The notes under the pieces were generated by a model. The model was not told the DNA's origin. It was given only the letters and a program-made list of their open reading frames with translations, and ran no database searches. A DNA stretch of 64,000 nucleotides from Smallanthus sonchifolius (lineage: Eukaryota; Streptophyta; Magnoliopsida; Asterales; Asteraceae): the NCBI GenBank assembly GCA_023525975.1, contig CM042035.1:34811001-34875000 (forward strand), read 5' to 3'. A program made the translations under genes and the position numbers. Positions 1-10,523 of the stretch are shown here, piece by piece (position 1 is the first letter of the stretch; every line of letters begins with the position of its first letter).

Positions 1-451
1 CTATCGGTAAACAATAATTACTTTATCTGACAAACATTGAGCATGGGATGCTTGCGTTAAACAATTGGATTTACTTACATTACTTTATGAACTCACCAAC
101 CATTGTGTTGACACTTTTTAACATGTCTTTCTCAGGTCACTAAGGTATCCAAGCACGAGCATAGGGCATGCATGGAGTCTTATCACTATCGAACATTGAA
201 TTTACGTTATTTACTTAAACTGCATGGTTTTGGGCGCTTTGTTTTGCGCAACTTACTTTTACTTACATTGGTTTATGTTTACGCTTCCGCAACGTTTTCA
301 AATTTGAACTTTTGTTGTCTCGTGACTATGAGCAGCATTAGTGGTTTATTTAAATTCATATAGAGTCGTTCCGTGTAACTAATGACTGAGATCCTGATGT
401 GTCACCTTCCAAAACGGTAAAACTCCGTTAGTGGGATTTGGGGGTGTGACA
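1..451 (+). repeat. G1 5' LTR, 3' part only
   Basis: Matches the last 451 bases of the 3' LTR at 8495-8945 and ends TGTGACA just before the primer-binding site. It contains the conserved U5 block, with the acceptor-like CTTTCTCAG ending at 135. A 63-codon reading frame at 172-363 recurs in the other LTR and looks like non-coding chance. Confidence 0.95.
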
Positions 452-454
452 GAT

Positions 455-465
455 TGGTATCAGAG
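455..465 (+). promoter_or_regulatory. G1 primer-binding site (initiator Met tRNA)
   Basis: TGGTATCAGAG lies three bases after the LTR end and is complementary to the 3' end of plant initiator methionine tRNA. The twelfth base is A rather than the usual C. Bases 466-580 are an untranslated leader ending in ACTACAG-GGA just before ORF0. Confidence 0.9.
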
Positions 466-580
466 ACATTGGTTTTAGTGAACTAGGAATTGCATTGCAT
501 TCTAGACTTTAACCACACACTTGCATTAGTTACACAACACTTACACTCATACAGTACACTGACTCATCACACTACAGGGA

Positions 581-1270
581 ATGTCTCATTCACCCAAGTC
601 ACCAGATTCCCCGATCGAGCAGGAACCCGAGGTTCCAACAGTACCTTCACCCGAGCCAAAGAGGCGAAGGATGACGCCCATTGATGATACTAGAGTGTAT
701 GGCGAGCCATTCCATGTGCGTATTAGAGACGACACGGAGCATTGGGATTGGTATCCCGACATGATTAGGAGTTGGATCCGCGAGGAGCAGGTTCCACCTC
801 CACTTGCTGCTGACATTCCTACTTCTTCCTCTTCTACTTCGCGAACTTTGCCACCGTTGAGATATCCACCTGAGCAGGTCCTAGCTGCATTTGTAGCTAA
901 GATGGACCGAGAGATCAGAAACATGCGCGAGGCTGCTGGTGAGATCACCGGGCTACTACAGCGTGGATACAAGACTGACCAGAGAGTGGAGAAGCTGCTT
1001 AACAACCAGGGAAGGTTGAACACTGTGCAAGACCAACTAGCAGCAGCATACTATGAGTTACGAGATCAAGTGAACGTCCAGCGCCTTAACCTCGAGGCAG
1101 CAGAGGCTAGGATTGAGCAGCTGGAGGAGCAGCTTGAGGCTGCCAATGCTGCAGAGGTTGAGCAGGAGGAGGAGCAGGGTGAGGATGAAGAGCAGGGTGA
1201 TGATGAGGAACAGGATGAGGATGAGGATACTGTTTCTGGTGTGACTTCAGTTGACAGTGATGATGACTGA
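581..1270 (+). CDS. G1 ORF0: coiled-coil acidic protein of unknown function
   Basis: A 229-residue reading frame between the primer site and gag. I do not recognise its family. A proline-rich N-terminus (residues 1-25) runs into a short basic patch (KRRR, about 26-30) that could be a nuclear signal. A middle stretch rich in Trp and Asp (about 48-66) follows, then a serine run. Residues about 105-195 look like a long coiled coil (heptad-like Leu/Ile/Ala with many Glu/Gln/Arg). The last 35 residues are almost all Glu, Asp and Gln. It lies in the position of the extra 5' ORF known from some Ty3 lineages such as Ogre. It is open in an element whose gag-pol is also open, so it may be selected. The start ATG follows ACTACAG-GGA, which resembles a splice acceptor. 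G2 has a shorter unrelated-looking frame in the same position. Confidence 0.7.
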   Translation: MSHSPKSPDSPIEQEPEVPTVPSPEPKRRRMTPIDDTRVYGEPFHVRIRDDTEHWDWYPDMIRSWIREEQVPPPLAADIPTSSSSTSRTLPPLRYPPEQVLAAFVAKMDREIRNMREAAGEITGLLQRGYKTDQRVEKLLNNQGRLNTVQDQLAAAYYELRDQVNVQRLNLEAAEARIEQLEEQLEAANAAEVEQEEEQGEDEEQGDDEEQDEDEDTVSGVTSVDSDDD

Positions 1271-1520
1271 TAGACTATCTTTTGAGTTATTTTGCTTTTA
1301 TTTAAACCTAGATGGGTAGGGTTGTTCCCATCCAACAGATATTTCTGGATTTTGATGTTTGATTGAAAGTACTTTGTAGCCTTTACAATTTATTTTATCA
1401 AGTATTATTATTGAAATGTTAGATGTTGTGGTTTAATTTTCTGTTATTTACTTATACTTGTATGACAATGATATGCAATGTATTTTTGCTCATGATTTTG
1501 TATTTGTGAATGTGAAGAAC
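1271..1520 (+). other. G1 spacer between ORF0 and gag
   Basis: T-rich, non-coding, 250 bases. The end (TTTGTATTTGTGAATGTGAAG, then AAC and the gag ATG) could act as a splice acceptor that lets gag be translated from an mRNA lacking ORF0. No other signal seen. Confidence 0.5.
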
Positions 1521-4500
1521 ATGTCTGGACGAAGAGGTGGACGTAACGCCGGGCGTGGTAGCATCAATCTGACCCCAGCAGAGCTTACTGCTATGATTAA
1601 CGAGCGTGTGGCTGAGGCTTTGGCAGTCAACCCGAATGGAGGTAAATCTATCATCTGTCGACTCTAACGAGTCAACATTCATTCTGAACTCACTTCCGAA
1701 TCTTATTTGTCCCTGAACGCATTCTTTATATTTAATCCAGGTCAGAACAACCACCAACAGGCCTGCACTTATAAGACATTTATGGACTGTAAGCCCCACA
1801 CTTTTAGTGGAGCCGAAGGAGCTGTAGGTCTACTTCGCTGGATGGAGAAGACAGAGTCTGTCTTTGCTATGTGCAACTGCCCACAAGCCAACCAGGTGAA
1901 GTTTGCATCTGGCACACTGGAGGGTCCAGCCCTCACCTGGTGGAACGCCCAGGTACAAATGCTGACTCTAGAAATGGCAAATGCTTTGCCATGGAATGAG
2001 TTCAAGACTATGTTAACAGAGGAGTACTGCCCTCGCGATGAGGTGCAGAAGCTTGAGGTCGAGTTCTGGAACCTCAAGATGGAAGGGTCAGAGATCGAAG
2101 CCTACACTACCCGCTCTCATGAACTAGCTACTTTGTGCCCACAGATGGTGACTCCAGTGTACAAGCGCATTGAGAGGTTTATCGAGGGTCTAGTCCCTCA
2201 AATTCAGAGTATGGTGACATCATCCAACCCCACCACTATCCAGCAAACCATCCGTTTGGCTCACAGGTTGACCGATCAGGCGGTCGCACAGGGTACACTT
2301 CCTCCCAGGAGAGCACTTTCTAAGGTGGCAGATAATAAGCGTAAGTTTGAAAGTCCACATTTCAAGTCTTCTCAGTCCAATCCGCCTCAACAGCAGCATC
2401 ATCAGCAACGAAAGTTCGAGCCTGCTAAGAGCCATTCACAGTCTAACTCGGCTCAGCAGAATCAGGGATCTTATGCTGGTAAGTACCCTAAGTGTAATAA
2501 ATGCAACTTTCATCATACTGGGGCGTGCGACAGGTACCGTTGCCAGAGGTGCGGGAAGATGGGCCATTCGGCCAAGGATTGTAGAGGGGATCTACAAGCT
2601 AAACAGGCACCGACTGGTGAGGCGCCTAAAGGGTGTTTTGAGTGTGGCAAGGAAGGGCACTACAAGCGGGATTGCCCTCAACTGAAGAAAGCTGGTAATG
2701 GGAACGGAAACGGCAACCATCAGGGTGGTAATGGTAATGGCAACGGTAATGGTGCGAAGGGTCGGGCCTTCGTAATTGGTTCAAGTGAAGCTCGTAAAGA
2801 TCAAAATGTTGTCACTGGTATGTTTCCTTTAAACGATCATTTTGCTTCTGTTCTCTTTGATACTGGTGCCGATAGGAGCTTTATTTCCGAAAACTTTAGT
2901 AAACACTTAGAGCTGACCAAAACCCCGTTAGAGCACAAATATTCTATAGAAATAGCTGACGGTAATCTAATCGAGGCAACTCATATCCTCGAGGGGTGTA
3001 AGTTGGGACTATCTGGTCACAAACTCGACATCGATCTCATGCCAGTTACACTTGGCAGTTTCGACATAATAGTTGGCATGGATTGGTTGTCCAAAAACCA
3101 AGCCGAAATCATCTGTAGGGACAAAATCGTTCGTATCCCTTTACCTAGTGGAGAGATTCTTTCTGTGAAAGGCGAGAAGAGTGGTGCCGTCGTGGGCATC
3201 ATATCTTACATGAAAGCGCAGAAATGCCTACGCAAGGGTCATACTGCGATACTAGCCCTTGTCGTTGACAAACCTTCCGAGGAGAAGAAAATTGCAGATA
3301 TCCCTATTGTTCGCGACTTCCCAGAAGTCTTTCCTGATGACTTACCCGGTCTTCCACCCCATCGACAGGTTGAATTTCAGATTGACCTAACCCCCGGAGC
3401 AGCACCTATTGCCAGAGCACCTTATAGACTTGCACCAAGTGAGCTGCAGGAGTTGTCCACACAGTTGCAAGAACTGTTGGATAAGGGTTTCATCCGACCC
3501 AGTTCATCACCATGGGGAGCCCCAGTCCTATTTGTCAAAAAGAAAGATGGGACTTTCCGTATGTGTATTGACTACCGAGAGTTGAACAAGGTAACCATCA
3601 AGAACCGCTACCCACTTCCCCGCATTGACGATCTATTCGACCAACTTCAAGGGTCGAGTGTTTACTCAAAAATCGATCTAAGATCTGGATATCATCAGCT
3701 ACGAGTTCGTGATGAGGATATATCCAAAACCGCTTTCAGAACCCGGTACGGCCATTACGAGTTTTTGGTCATGCCATTTGGATTAACCAACGCACCCGCG
3801 GTGTTCATGGACCTCATGAACCGTGTGTGTAAGCCCTACCTCGATCAATTCGTCATTGTATTCATTGACGATATCCTTATCTATTCTAAGAGTAAGGAAG
3901 AACACGAAGAACATTTGCGCTTAATCCTTGAACTGCTTAGGCAGGAGCAGCTATACGCGAAGTTTTCCAAATGCGATTTTTGGATTCGCGAGGTTCAATT
4001 CCTTGGGCATGTAGTCAACGAGAAGGGAATACATGTCGACCCATCCAAAGTAGAGGCCATTAAGAATTGGGCAGCACCAACGACTCCGACTGAGGTGCGA
4101 CAATTTTTGGGATTGGCTGGCTACTACCGCCGGTTTATCGAGGGATTTTCTAAGCTCGCTCAACCCCTCACCGCCTTAACTCAAAAAGGTAAACCTTATA
4201 CCTGGAGCGAAACCCAAGAATCAGCATTCCAACTTTTGAAACAGAAACTTTGCAGCGCACCCATCCTATCCCTACCTGAAGGAACCGATGATTTCATAGT
4301 GTATTGCGATGCATCGATCCAAGGTCTCGGTTGTGTGCTTATGCAACGTGAGAAAGTTATCGCATACGCTTCCCGACAATTGAAAATCCACGAGAAGAAC
4401 TACACGACTCACGACTTGGAGTTGGGAGCCGTGGTGTTCGCACTGAAAATCTGGAGACACTACTTGTACGGTACCAAGTGCACCATTTACACCGATCACA

Positions 4501-6149
4501 AGAGTCTTCAGCACATATTCGAGCAGAAAGAGTTGAACATGCGACAGCGTCGCTGGATCGAACTTCTAAATGATTATGATTGTGCAATCAAATACCATCC
4601 GGGCAAAGCTAACGTGGTAGCCGATGCCCTAAGCCGAAAGGAAACTAAACCCCGACGAGTTCGAGCGTTGCAACTCACTATTCATACAGGATTACCCGAA
4701 CAAATCCGCAATGCTCAACTTGAAGCACTAAAGGAAGAGAACTTAACTCTGGAAGCCACCCGTGGTATGGAGAAACAACTAGAGGTTAAATCCGATGGTA
4801 TTCGCTACTTCGCAGAGCGAATATGGATTCCAGTGTACGGAAACCTGAGAGAGCTCGTTATGGATGAAGCTCACAAATCCCGATACTCTGTTCACCCGGG
4901 ATCTGACAAAATGTACCACGATCTGAAAGTGTTGTATTGGTGGCCAAACATGAAAGCCGACATAGCCACCTATGTGAGCAAGTGTCTTACTTGTTCAAAA
5001 GTTAAGGTGGAGTATCAAAAACCATCCGGATTGCTTCAACAACCGGAGATTCCAATGTGGAAATGGGAACAAATTTCCATGGACTTTATTACCAAATTAC
5101 CCCGAACTCCAACCGGTTGTGACACAATTTGGGTAATAGTGGATCGTCTGACCAAGTCCGCACACTTCCTTGCTATCAAAGAAACAGACAGAATGGAGAA
5201 GTTAACTCGCATTTACCTGAAGGAAGTAGTCTCTCGGCACGGAGTGCCAGTTTCAATCATCTCCGATAGAGACGCTCGTTTTACTTCGCGCTTCTGGCAA
5301 TCACTGCAGAAAGCTCTAGGCACGCGCCTGGATATGAGCACAGCGTACCATCCTCAAACAGATGGCCAGAGTGAGCGTACCATTCAAACCCTAGAAGATA
5401 TGCTACGAGCTTGTGTGATCGATTTTAGTAACAGTTGGGAGACTCACTTGCCTTTAGTGGAGTTCTCTTACAATAACAGCTATCATACTAGCATCAAAGC
5501 CGCACCGTTTGAGGCTTTGTATGGACGAAAGTGTAGATCACCACTTTGTTGGGCTGAAGTTGGAGATAGTCAACTTACTGGTCCTGAACTTGTGCACGAA
5601 ACCTCAGAGAAAATCGTGCAAATCCGAAACCGTATGGCGGCAGCGCGTGACCGTCAAAAGAGTTATGCAGACAAGCGTAGAAAACCGCTAGAATTCCAAG
5701 TGGGAGACAAAGTTTTATTAAAAGTTTCACCTTGGAAAGGTGTGATTCGTTTTGGGAAACGAGGAAAGTTAAACCCCCGTTATGTTGGACCATTCGAGAT
5801 AGTGAAAAGGATTGGTCCAGTAGCATATCAGTTGAACCTGCCAGATACACTCAGTGGGGTGCATAATGTCTTTCATGTCTCAAACCTAAAGAAGTGCCTA
5901 TCAGATGAGACTCTTGTAGTTCCACTCGAGGAGTTGGAAATTGATGAACAGCTACGTTTTGTTGAGGAACCAGTTGAGATCATGGACCGAGAGGTCAAAA
6001 CCCTCAAGCGCAGTAAGATACCTATTGTCAGAGTTCGCTGGAACTCGAAGCGTGGACCTGAGTTCACGTGGGAACGCGAGGATCAGATGATGAAAAAGTA
6101 TCCTCACCTGTTCAAACATTCAACGGCAAACACGAAAGGTACAAACTAA
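1521..6149 (+). CDS. G1 Gag-Pol polyprotein (chromovirus), with a predicted mini-intron
   Basis: Structural and enzymatic polyprotein of the element. The likely start is ATG 1521 (basic, RGG-rich N-terminus). The frame then meets TAA after 48 codons unless 1642-1740 is spliced out, after which it stays open to TAA 6147-6149 (about 1,509 residues). Domains by position: capsid-type gag (about 1741-2340); CCHC zinc knuckles (2534-2580 and 2634-2675); Gly/Asn-rich linker (2690-2755); aspartic protease with FDTGAD (2857-2874); reverse transcriptase with FIDD in place of YxDD (about 3862-3873); RNase H (about 4300-4650, YCDAS); integrase with H-H-C-C zinc site (4864-4995) and D, D, E in MDFITK, SDRD and DGQSE; a GPF-type C-terminal segment; chromodomain (about 5968-6117). 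No nonsense codon or frameshift seen in the main frame, so this is the one copy here that could encode working enzymes. The chromodomain is expected to steer integration to heterochromatin. Confidence 0.9.
1642..1740 (+). other. predicted 99-bp intron in G1 gag
   Basis: Donor GGAG|GTAAAT at 1642 and acceptor TTTAATCCAG| at 1740 flank a T-rich segment with an in-frame stop. Joining 1641 to 1741 completes a Gly codon and links the ATG-started N-terminus to the long gag-pol frame. Without splicing, the gag-pol frame has no ATG near its start. The length (99) is a multiple of three, so removal helps by deleting the stop, not by shifting frame. It could instead be a degenerate spot in a dead copy, but its borders match splice consensus well. 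Confidence 0.6.
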
Positions 6150-6266
6150 ATTTCGAGACGAAATTTCTTTCAACAAGGGGATGATGTGACAACCCAAATT
6201 TTTGTTTCAAACAGCTAGCGACTTGGATTAATTTTCGGGACGAAAATTCTTTCAACAAGGGGATGA
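6148..6266 (+). promoter_or_regulatory. G1 polypurine tract region, duplicated, with hairpins
   Basis: Two copies, 82 bp apart, of a block made of a short inverted repeat, then CTTTCAACAAGGGGATGA, then TGTGACA. The first hairpin is AAATTTCG-AGA-CGAAATTT (6148-6166), the second AATTTTCG-GGA-CGAAAATT (6230-6248). AACAAGGGGATGA is the plus-strand priming tract. Because the block is doubled, the LTR may start at 6185 or at 6267; 6267 (TGTGACATCC) is preferred because it is the copy next to the rest of the LTR. Confidence 0.8.
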
Positions 6267-6768
6267 TGTGACATCCGGCAATTTCAGGTTAACTCCGTTA
6301 ACTCAAACACGTTATCTCAAACAGTTATTTCATTCAAACACGATACCACGAACAGTTATTGATTCAAACTCAGTTACCTCAAACAGTCATGCATGCATCA
6401 CATTTAATTAAGATTAATTAGATGTGTCGGTTTTTCACTAACACTCACGTATCGGTAAATCGTAGAATTACCGGATCACACACGAGTCGAACCCGGAACG
6501 TTGGTGATAAGCAATAAATAATAATTCAAGCAATAAATAATTTATAATGAATATAAATTATGTGTTTTTACGTGCTACGTGAATTATCTGTGAATTACGT
6601 GAACTTTCGTTAAATCGCGTAGATTTACCGGACTGCTTATTTATCTGCTATTTTATAAAGATTGTATTTTTATAAAATAAATTAGTTAAAGGGTTTTAAT
6701 TATTAATTAGTTAAAGTTAAATTAAAAGCCCGTAATTACCCAAACCCGTTAGTAAAAGCCCGTACAAG

Positions 6769-6866
6769 ATTTATAAAAAGATTTTTATAAAAGTTTCTAA
6801 CCTAAATCACTCTCTCTCTCAATCTCGCCGTCTCTCTCTCTCTCTCTCACCCTCTCTCACGAAATT
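6769..6866 (+). promoter_or_regulatory. G1 LTR core promoter: TATA boxes and CT tract
   Basis: Two overlapping TTTATAAAA-type TATA motifs (about 6769-6791) are followed by CT-dinucleotide runs (about 6810-6864), the pyrimidine patch often found around plant start sites. Transcription would begin near 6815, giving a leader that reaches the donor GTAAGT at 6960. Confidence 0.65.
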
Positions 6867-7268
6867 GAACCTGCAACCAAGCAAGGATCGCTCATTCAAG
6901 CTTCAATCTTGGAACTAAACGCGTATTCGGAATCCTCTTTGCGTTTCTAACATCCACACGTAAGTCGTTTCATCCGATTTGATTTCCTTTTGATTATTGC
7001 AGTTAGATCAGACCCTAAATCCATCCAAACATGATGATTTTCTTAATGTAGTTGCAAGCTTGATGTGTTTTGTTGAATATTGTTGATTTATGATGTTTTG
7101 CTAAACTCTAGCGATGTATGACTAATTAGTTGTTGATTATTGAAACTAGTAATGTTAGAATAGTGTAGAACATGATTAAAGTCGATAACTTTGCTACTGA
7201 AATCGTTGGATTGCATGAGAAACGGCTAAACCCTAATGTTTAATTTACCTTGCTGTCGAACAGGCTCT

Positions 7269-7470
7269 TCGCGTACCGCGAAGACCCGCGGGCGAGTCTT
7301 TCGCGTATCGCGAGAGACAATTTAGTCGGGCCTGATTTTTGGTCCTCTCGCGTACCGCGAAAACCCAGGTCCAATTCTATCGCGTACCGCGAGAGACAAG
7401 TAAACCGGGCGAGTCCTGAAACCTCTCGCGTACCGCGAGGGAGACCCCTCTCCTCTCCCGCGTACCGCGA
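7269..7470 (+). repeat. six-copy dyad array TCGCGTACCGCGA in the G1 LTR
   Basis: Copies at 7269-7281, 7301-7313 (TAT core), 7348-7360, 7380-7392, 7426-7438 and 7458-7470 (first base C). Each has arms TCGCG and CGCGA around a 3-base core; flanks often extend the symmetry (CTTCGCG...CGCGAAG). Spacing is irregular, 19-35 bp, and the sequence between copies is GC-rich compared with the rest of the LTR. Not a simple satellite. Confidence 0.85.
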
Positions 7471-8119
7471 GGGACATCTCTTAACAGAAAGTTAATTTCA
7501 ATTTTCACTTTTTCACCCGCTCACTCGTTTTGAATTCTATTGCTTCTTGATGATGGTTTTGTACTTGACATGACATGATAATGTGTGTAAACTTGATTGA
7601 TGATTATATAACGCGCATGCTCATCATAGGTTGCTAAAAATAGAAACTTTATCGGAACCAAGTCAAACATGTTAAGTAGAATAGAATTGTTGTAGGATAT
7701 GATGATTGCTATGTGCTACTTGAATTGAAACCTGCAAGCATATGATAACAATGATGTGAAACCCGAACATGGTTACTATTTATAGAAACTTACTAATTAT
7801 GGAAACCTGCCATTAATGGAAACATGCTATCTTTCTAGAACAAATAGGATTTGTTGCTACGTGCCATCGTATGATCAATTGTGTGCTATGTGTTAGTATG
7901 CAACTCAAACATTAAAACACAAACGTGTCACCAACGGGTCGTCGTGTCAAACTTGAGTCGCACTTGCAAACTATTTTCTAAAACCTTTAACAACAACATT
8001 GTTTGGATATATGGGTCTATATCGAACATCACGAACACGCACTTATAGACTACGGTTATAGGTGGCAGTTAGAAGTCCAGCAGTTGCTTCTTAGCTTTCA
8101 TACTTGCATACGCACTCAG

Positions 8120-8629
8120 GTGAGTTTCATAACCCCTACTTTTACTTGTTTTCCTTTTTGGGGGAGAAAACATGCTTTCAAACATTTCAAACATTTTGGA
8201 TTTTGTATTACTGTTTTACCGCTTGCGTACTGAAAGTGCACAAACATACCAAACAAGTCCTTACATTTCGAACCGTTAGTATTGGGGAGTAGCGAGGGGA
8301 TTTTGAGTAGTACTACTGGGTTTTGACAAAGCCCCACCCGAGTTAGTCGCACTAACTATGATTGGAGGTCAACGGGTGTAAAATTTGCCTAAACATTAGC
8401 CAGCGTTCGGTAGACATGGCTGGAGGCATTCAAACATACAAACAGTCAGCTTCGGTTGCGAACACTTAAAGTAGCAATGCATTAGACTAGCTATCTATCG
8501 GTAAACAATAATTACTTTATCTGACAAACATTGAGCATGGGATGCTTGCGTTAAACAATTGGATTTACTTACATTACTTTATGAACTCACCAACCATTGT
8601 GTTGACACTTTTTAACATGTCTTTCTCAG
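8120..8629 (+). other. predicted U5 leader intron, G1 LTR
   Basis: CACTCAG|GTGAGTTTCATA at 8120 and CATGTCTTTCTCAG| at 8629. The same pair of blocks, 463-519 bp apart, occurs in the G2 and A LTRs although the DNA between is diverged. In the functional 5' LTR it would remove part of the leader before the primer site. Confidence 0.5.
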
Positions 8630-8991
8630 GTCACTAAGGTATCCAAGCACGAGCATAGGGCATGCATGGAGTCTTATCACTATCGAACATTGAATTTACG
8701 TTATTTACTTAAACTGCATGGTTTTGGGCGCTTTGTTTTGCGCAACTTACTTTTACTTACATTGGTTTATGTTTACGCTTCCGCAACGTTTTCAAATTTG
8801 AACTTTTGTTGTCTCGTGACTATGAGCAGCATTAGTGGTTTATTTAAATTCATATAGAGTCGTTCCGTGTAACTAATGACTGAGATCCTGATGTGTCACC
8901 TTCCAAAACGGTAAAACTCCGTTAGTGGGATTTGGGGGTGTGACATATAGTCTAGGTCAAAGTGTCTAATAACCTAATTCCCTATAACCAA

Positions 8992-9004
8992 GGCTCTGAT
9001 ACCA
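8992..9004 (-). promoter_or_regulatory. element A primer-binding site
   Basis: Reads TGGTATCAGAGCC on the minus strand, complementary to initiator Met tRNA, three bases from the LTR end. The following internal bases resemble the start of the G2 internal region. Confidence 0.9.
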
Positions 9005-9234
9005 ATCTGTCACACCCCAACCGATGGCGGAAACGTCGGGGCGGGACATGTAGACTGTTCGTAAGCTCATGGTTTACTAAAGTTGTGATAATTAAACAAT
9101 AACTTTCATTTCATAGCTCAAATAATCACGTACAACTCTTACAAAAATAAAATACATGAATAACTTTATTAGATTTAAAACTAGGTCCTCAATCCTAAGT
9201 GAAGCGACTTGAAATCTTAACTCAAACACTGTAC

Positions 9235-9753
9235 CTGAAACATGATAGAATGAGAGGGTCAACTATAAATAGTTGGTGAGCATACATAGGTTTTGACACC
9301 ACAAGTAAAGTTCAAATGTTTTGTGTACAATTCATATGATGCATGGTTTATAAAGCATTTATGGAGAATCTAAGTTAAGCTAGATACACAAATGAAACTT
9401 TGTAATTGAAGGGCATAACAACACATGTTATCCTAATGTAGGGCATAACAACACATGTTATCCTGATGTAATGTAGGGCATAACAACACATGTTATCCTA
9501 ATGTAGGGCATAACAACACATGTTATCCTAATGTAGGGCCTAACAACACATGCTAGCCTGAAGTAATGTATTTGTGTTTGCACGTGTATATCATGTATAT
9601 GTAGCCTTAACAATTAGCATTCAAGCATAAAACACAAATAAACACATATGACCATATTGTAGAATTGTACGTCTGTAATTGCAAATAGTATTTAAATGTA
9701 ATCATGTTTTACCCCAAATATGTAAATACGAAAAAAGGGCTATGTAAACTCAC
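9235..9753 (-). other. predicted U5 leader intron, element A
   Basis: Minus strand CTTGCAAG|GTGAGTTTACATAG at 9753 and CATGTTTCAG|GTAC ending at 9235, 519 bp. Just inside the acceptor is an inverted repeat CAACTAT/ATAGTTG (9260-9275), also present in G2. Confidence 0.5.
9411..9570 (-). repeat. 30-bp minisatellite in the element A LTR
   Basis: Five imperfect copies of a unit beginning GGGCATAACAACACATG, with a small partial duplication between copies two and three. The core AACACATGTT is nearly self-complementary. It falls inside the predicted U5 intron. Confidence 0.9.
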
Positions 9754-10515
9754 CTTGCAAGTTTAGAGGGTTGAACTTGAACTTGTAGTAACTTGGATTC
9801 AATTCCTTAAGGATTGCCTAAGTTAAGTTTGTTACGTTAGAAACACGTTATGGATAGTCAAGGGGTTGACAGTGTAATTAGTTGAAAGTGGTTGTTGTAC
9901 ACTAGAGTGGTTATCATTCCAGAGTAGTACCTCCAACAGAAAAGTTCCCAAGAAAGAATTGGCCGGATCAGAACCCCGTCTTTTCCTAGCCAGAACTTTA
10001 ATGTTTGTCAGATAACTACATACTGGTTTGAAAGTTACTCTATTTGCATTCTTAACCAAGTTTAGGGTGAGTTTGGTAAGCTTGGAAAGTATAAGGGCTA
10101 AAGTGAAAATATGAGTTTAGTAAAGATAGAAATAAATTTAATTGAATATTAATTGAATATTAAAGGGTTTTAAAAATAAGGAGTTTTGGTAAAAACATGA
10201 TTTTTTTGAAATTGAAAGGAATATAAAGATCAAAACCAAGTTTTTAAATAAAGTTTGAACAAGTTTAATTAAAATAATGCTTTTGATCTTGGATAGATCT
10301 ATGATTATAACATAAACATGTTAGGGATCATAGATCTAGCTAGTTATGATGAACTTTTAAAAAGAAAAGTATGGACAAGTAAAAATATAAGAAGAACTTA
10401 CTTAGAATGGAAGGATTTAAACTAGAATCTTTCAAAAGATGAGAAGAACAACCTTTAGTTGCTAGAGAGCCCTAGAGGATTGTTGAGGTGTGAAAATGAA
10501 TGACGTTTAAGTCTC

Positions 10516-10523
10516 TATTTATA
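10516..10523 (-). promoter_or_regulatory. element A TATA box
   Basis: TATAAATA on the minus strand, followed downstream by a pyrimidine-rich leader of about 110 bases and a GTAAGT donor: the same layout as in the other two chromovirus LTRs. Confidence 0.6.

Larger units (their letters stand above)
1..8945 (+). mobile_element. G1: Ty3/gypsy chromovirus (Tekay-type), nearly complete
   Basis: LTR retrotransposon read left to right as 5' LTR end (1-451), primer-binding site, ORF0, gag-pol, polypurine tract and 3' LTR (6267-8945). Bases 1-451 repeat at 8495-8945 with no difference I could find by eye, so the copy is young. The pol order (protease, RT, RNase H, integrase, chromodomain) is that of chromoviruses, and the LTR size and terminal sequence TGTGACA fit the Tekay clade. 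The element sits inside the internal region of element A on the opposite strand. The 5-bp target duplication should be TATAG (8946-8950), but its partner lies left of the window. If the 5' LTR equals the 3' LTR, full length would be about 11.2 kb. Confidence 0.93.
6267..8945 (+). repeat. G1 3' LTR
   Basis: 2,679 bp bounded by TG and CA (TGTGACATCC ... GGGGTGTGACA). The last 451 bases match the 5' LTR. It contains a TATA region with a CT-rich stretch, a donor GTAAGT at 6960, a six-copy dyad array (7269-7470), and the conserved U5 splice-like block. No protein-coding content. Confidence 0.93.

Noticed and set aside
172..363. 63-codon ORF in the G1 LTR, repeated at 8666-8857
   Set aside because: It is duplicated only because the LTR is; composition and position give no sign of coding.
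586..1335. Antisense ORFs over ORF0 and gag-pol
   Set aside because: Mirror frames of coding strands with serine-rich or biased composition; no independent support.
8992..9004. tRNA gene signal (GCTCTGATACCA-type words)
   Set aside because: Only the 12-13 base primer complement is present, always next to an LTR end; no cloverleaf.
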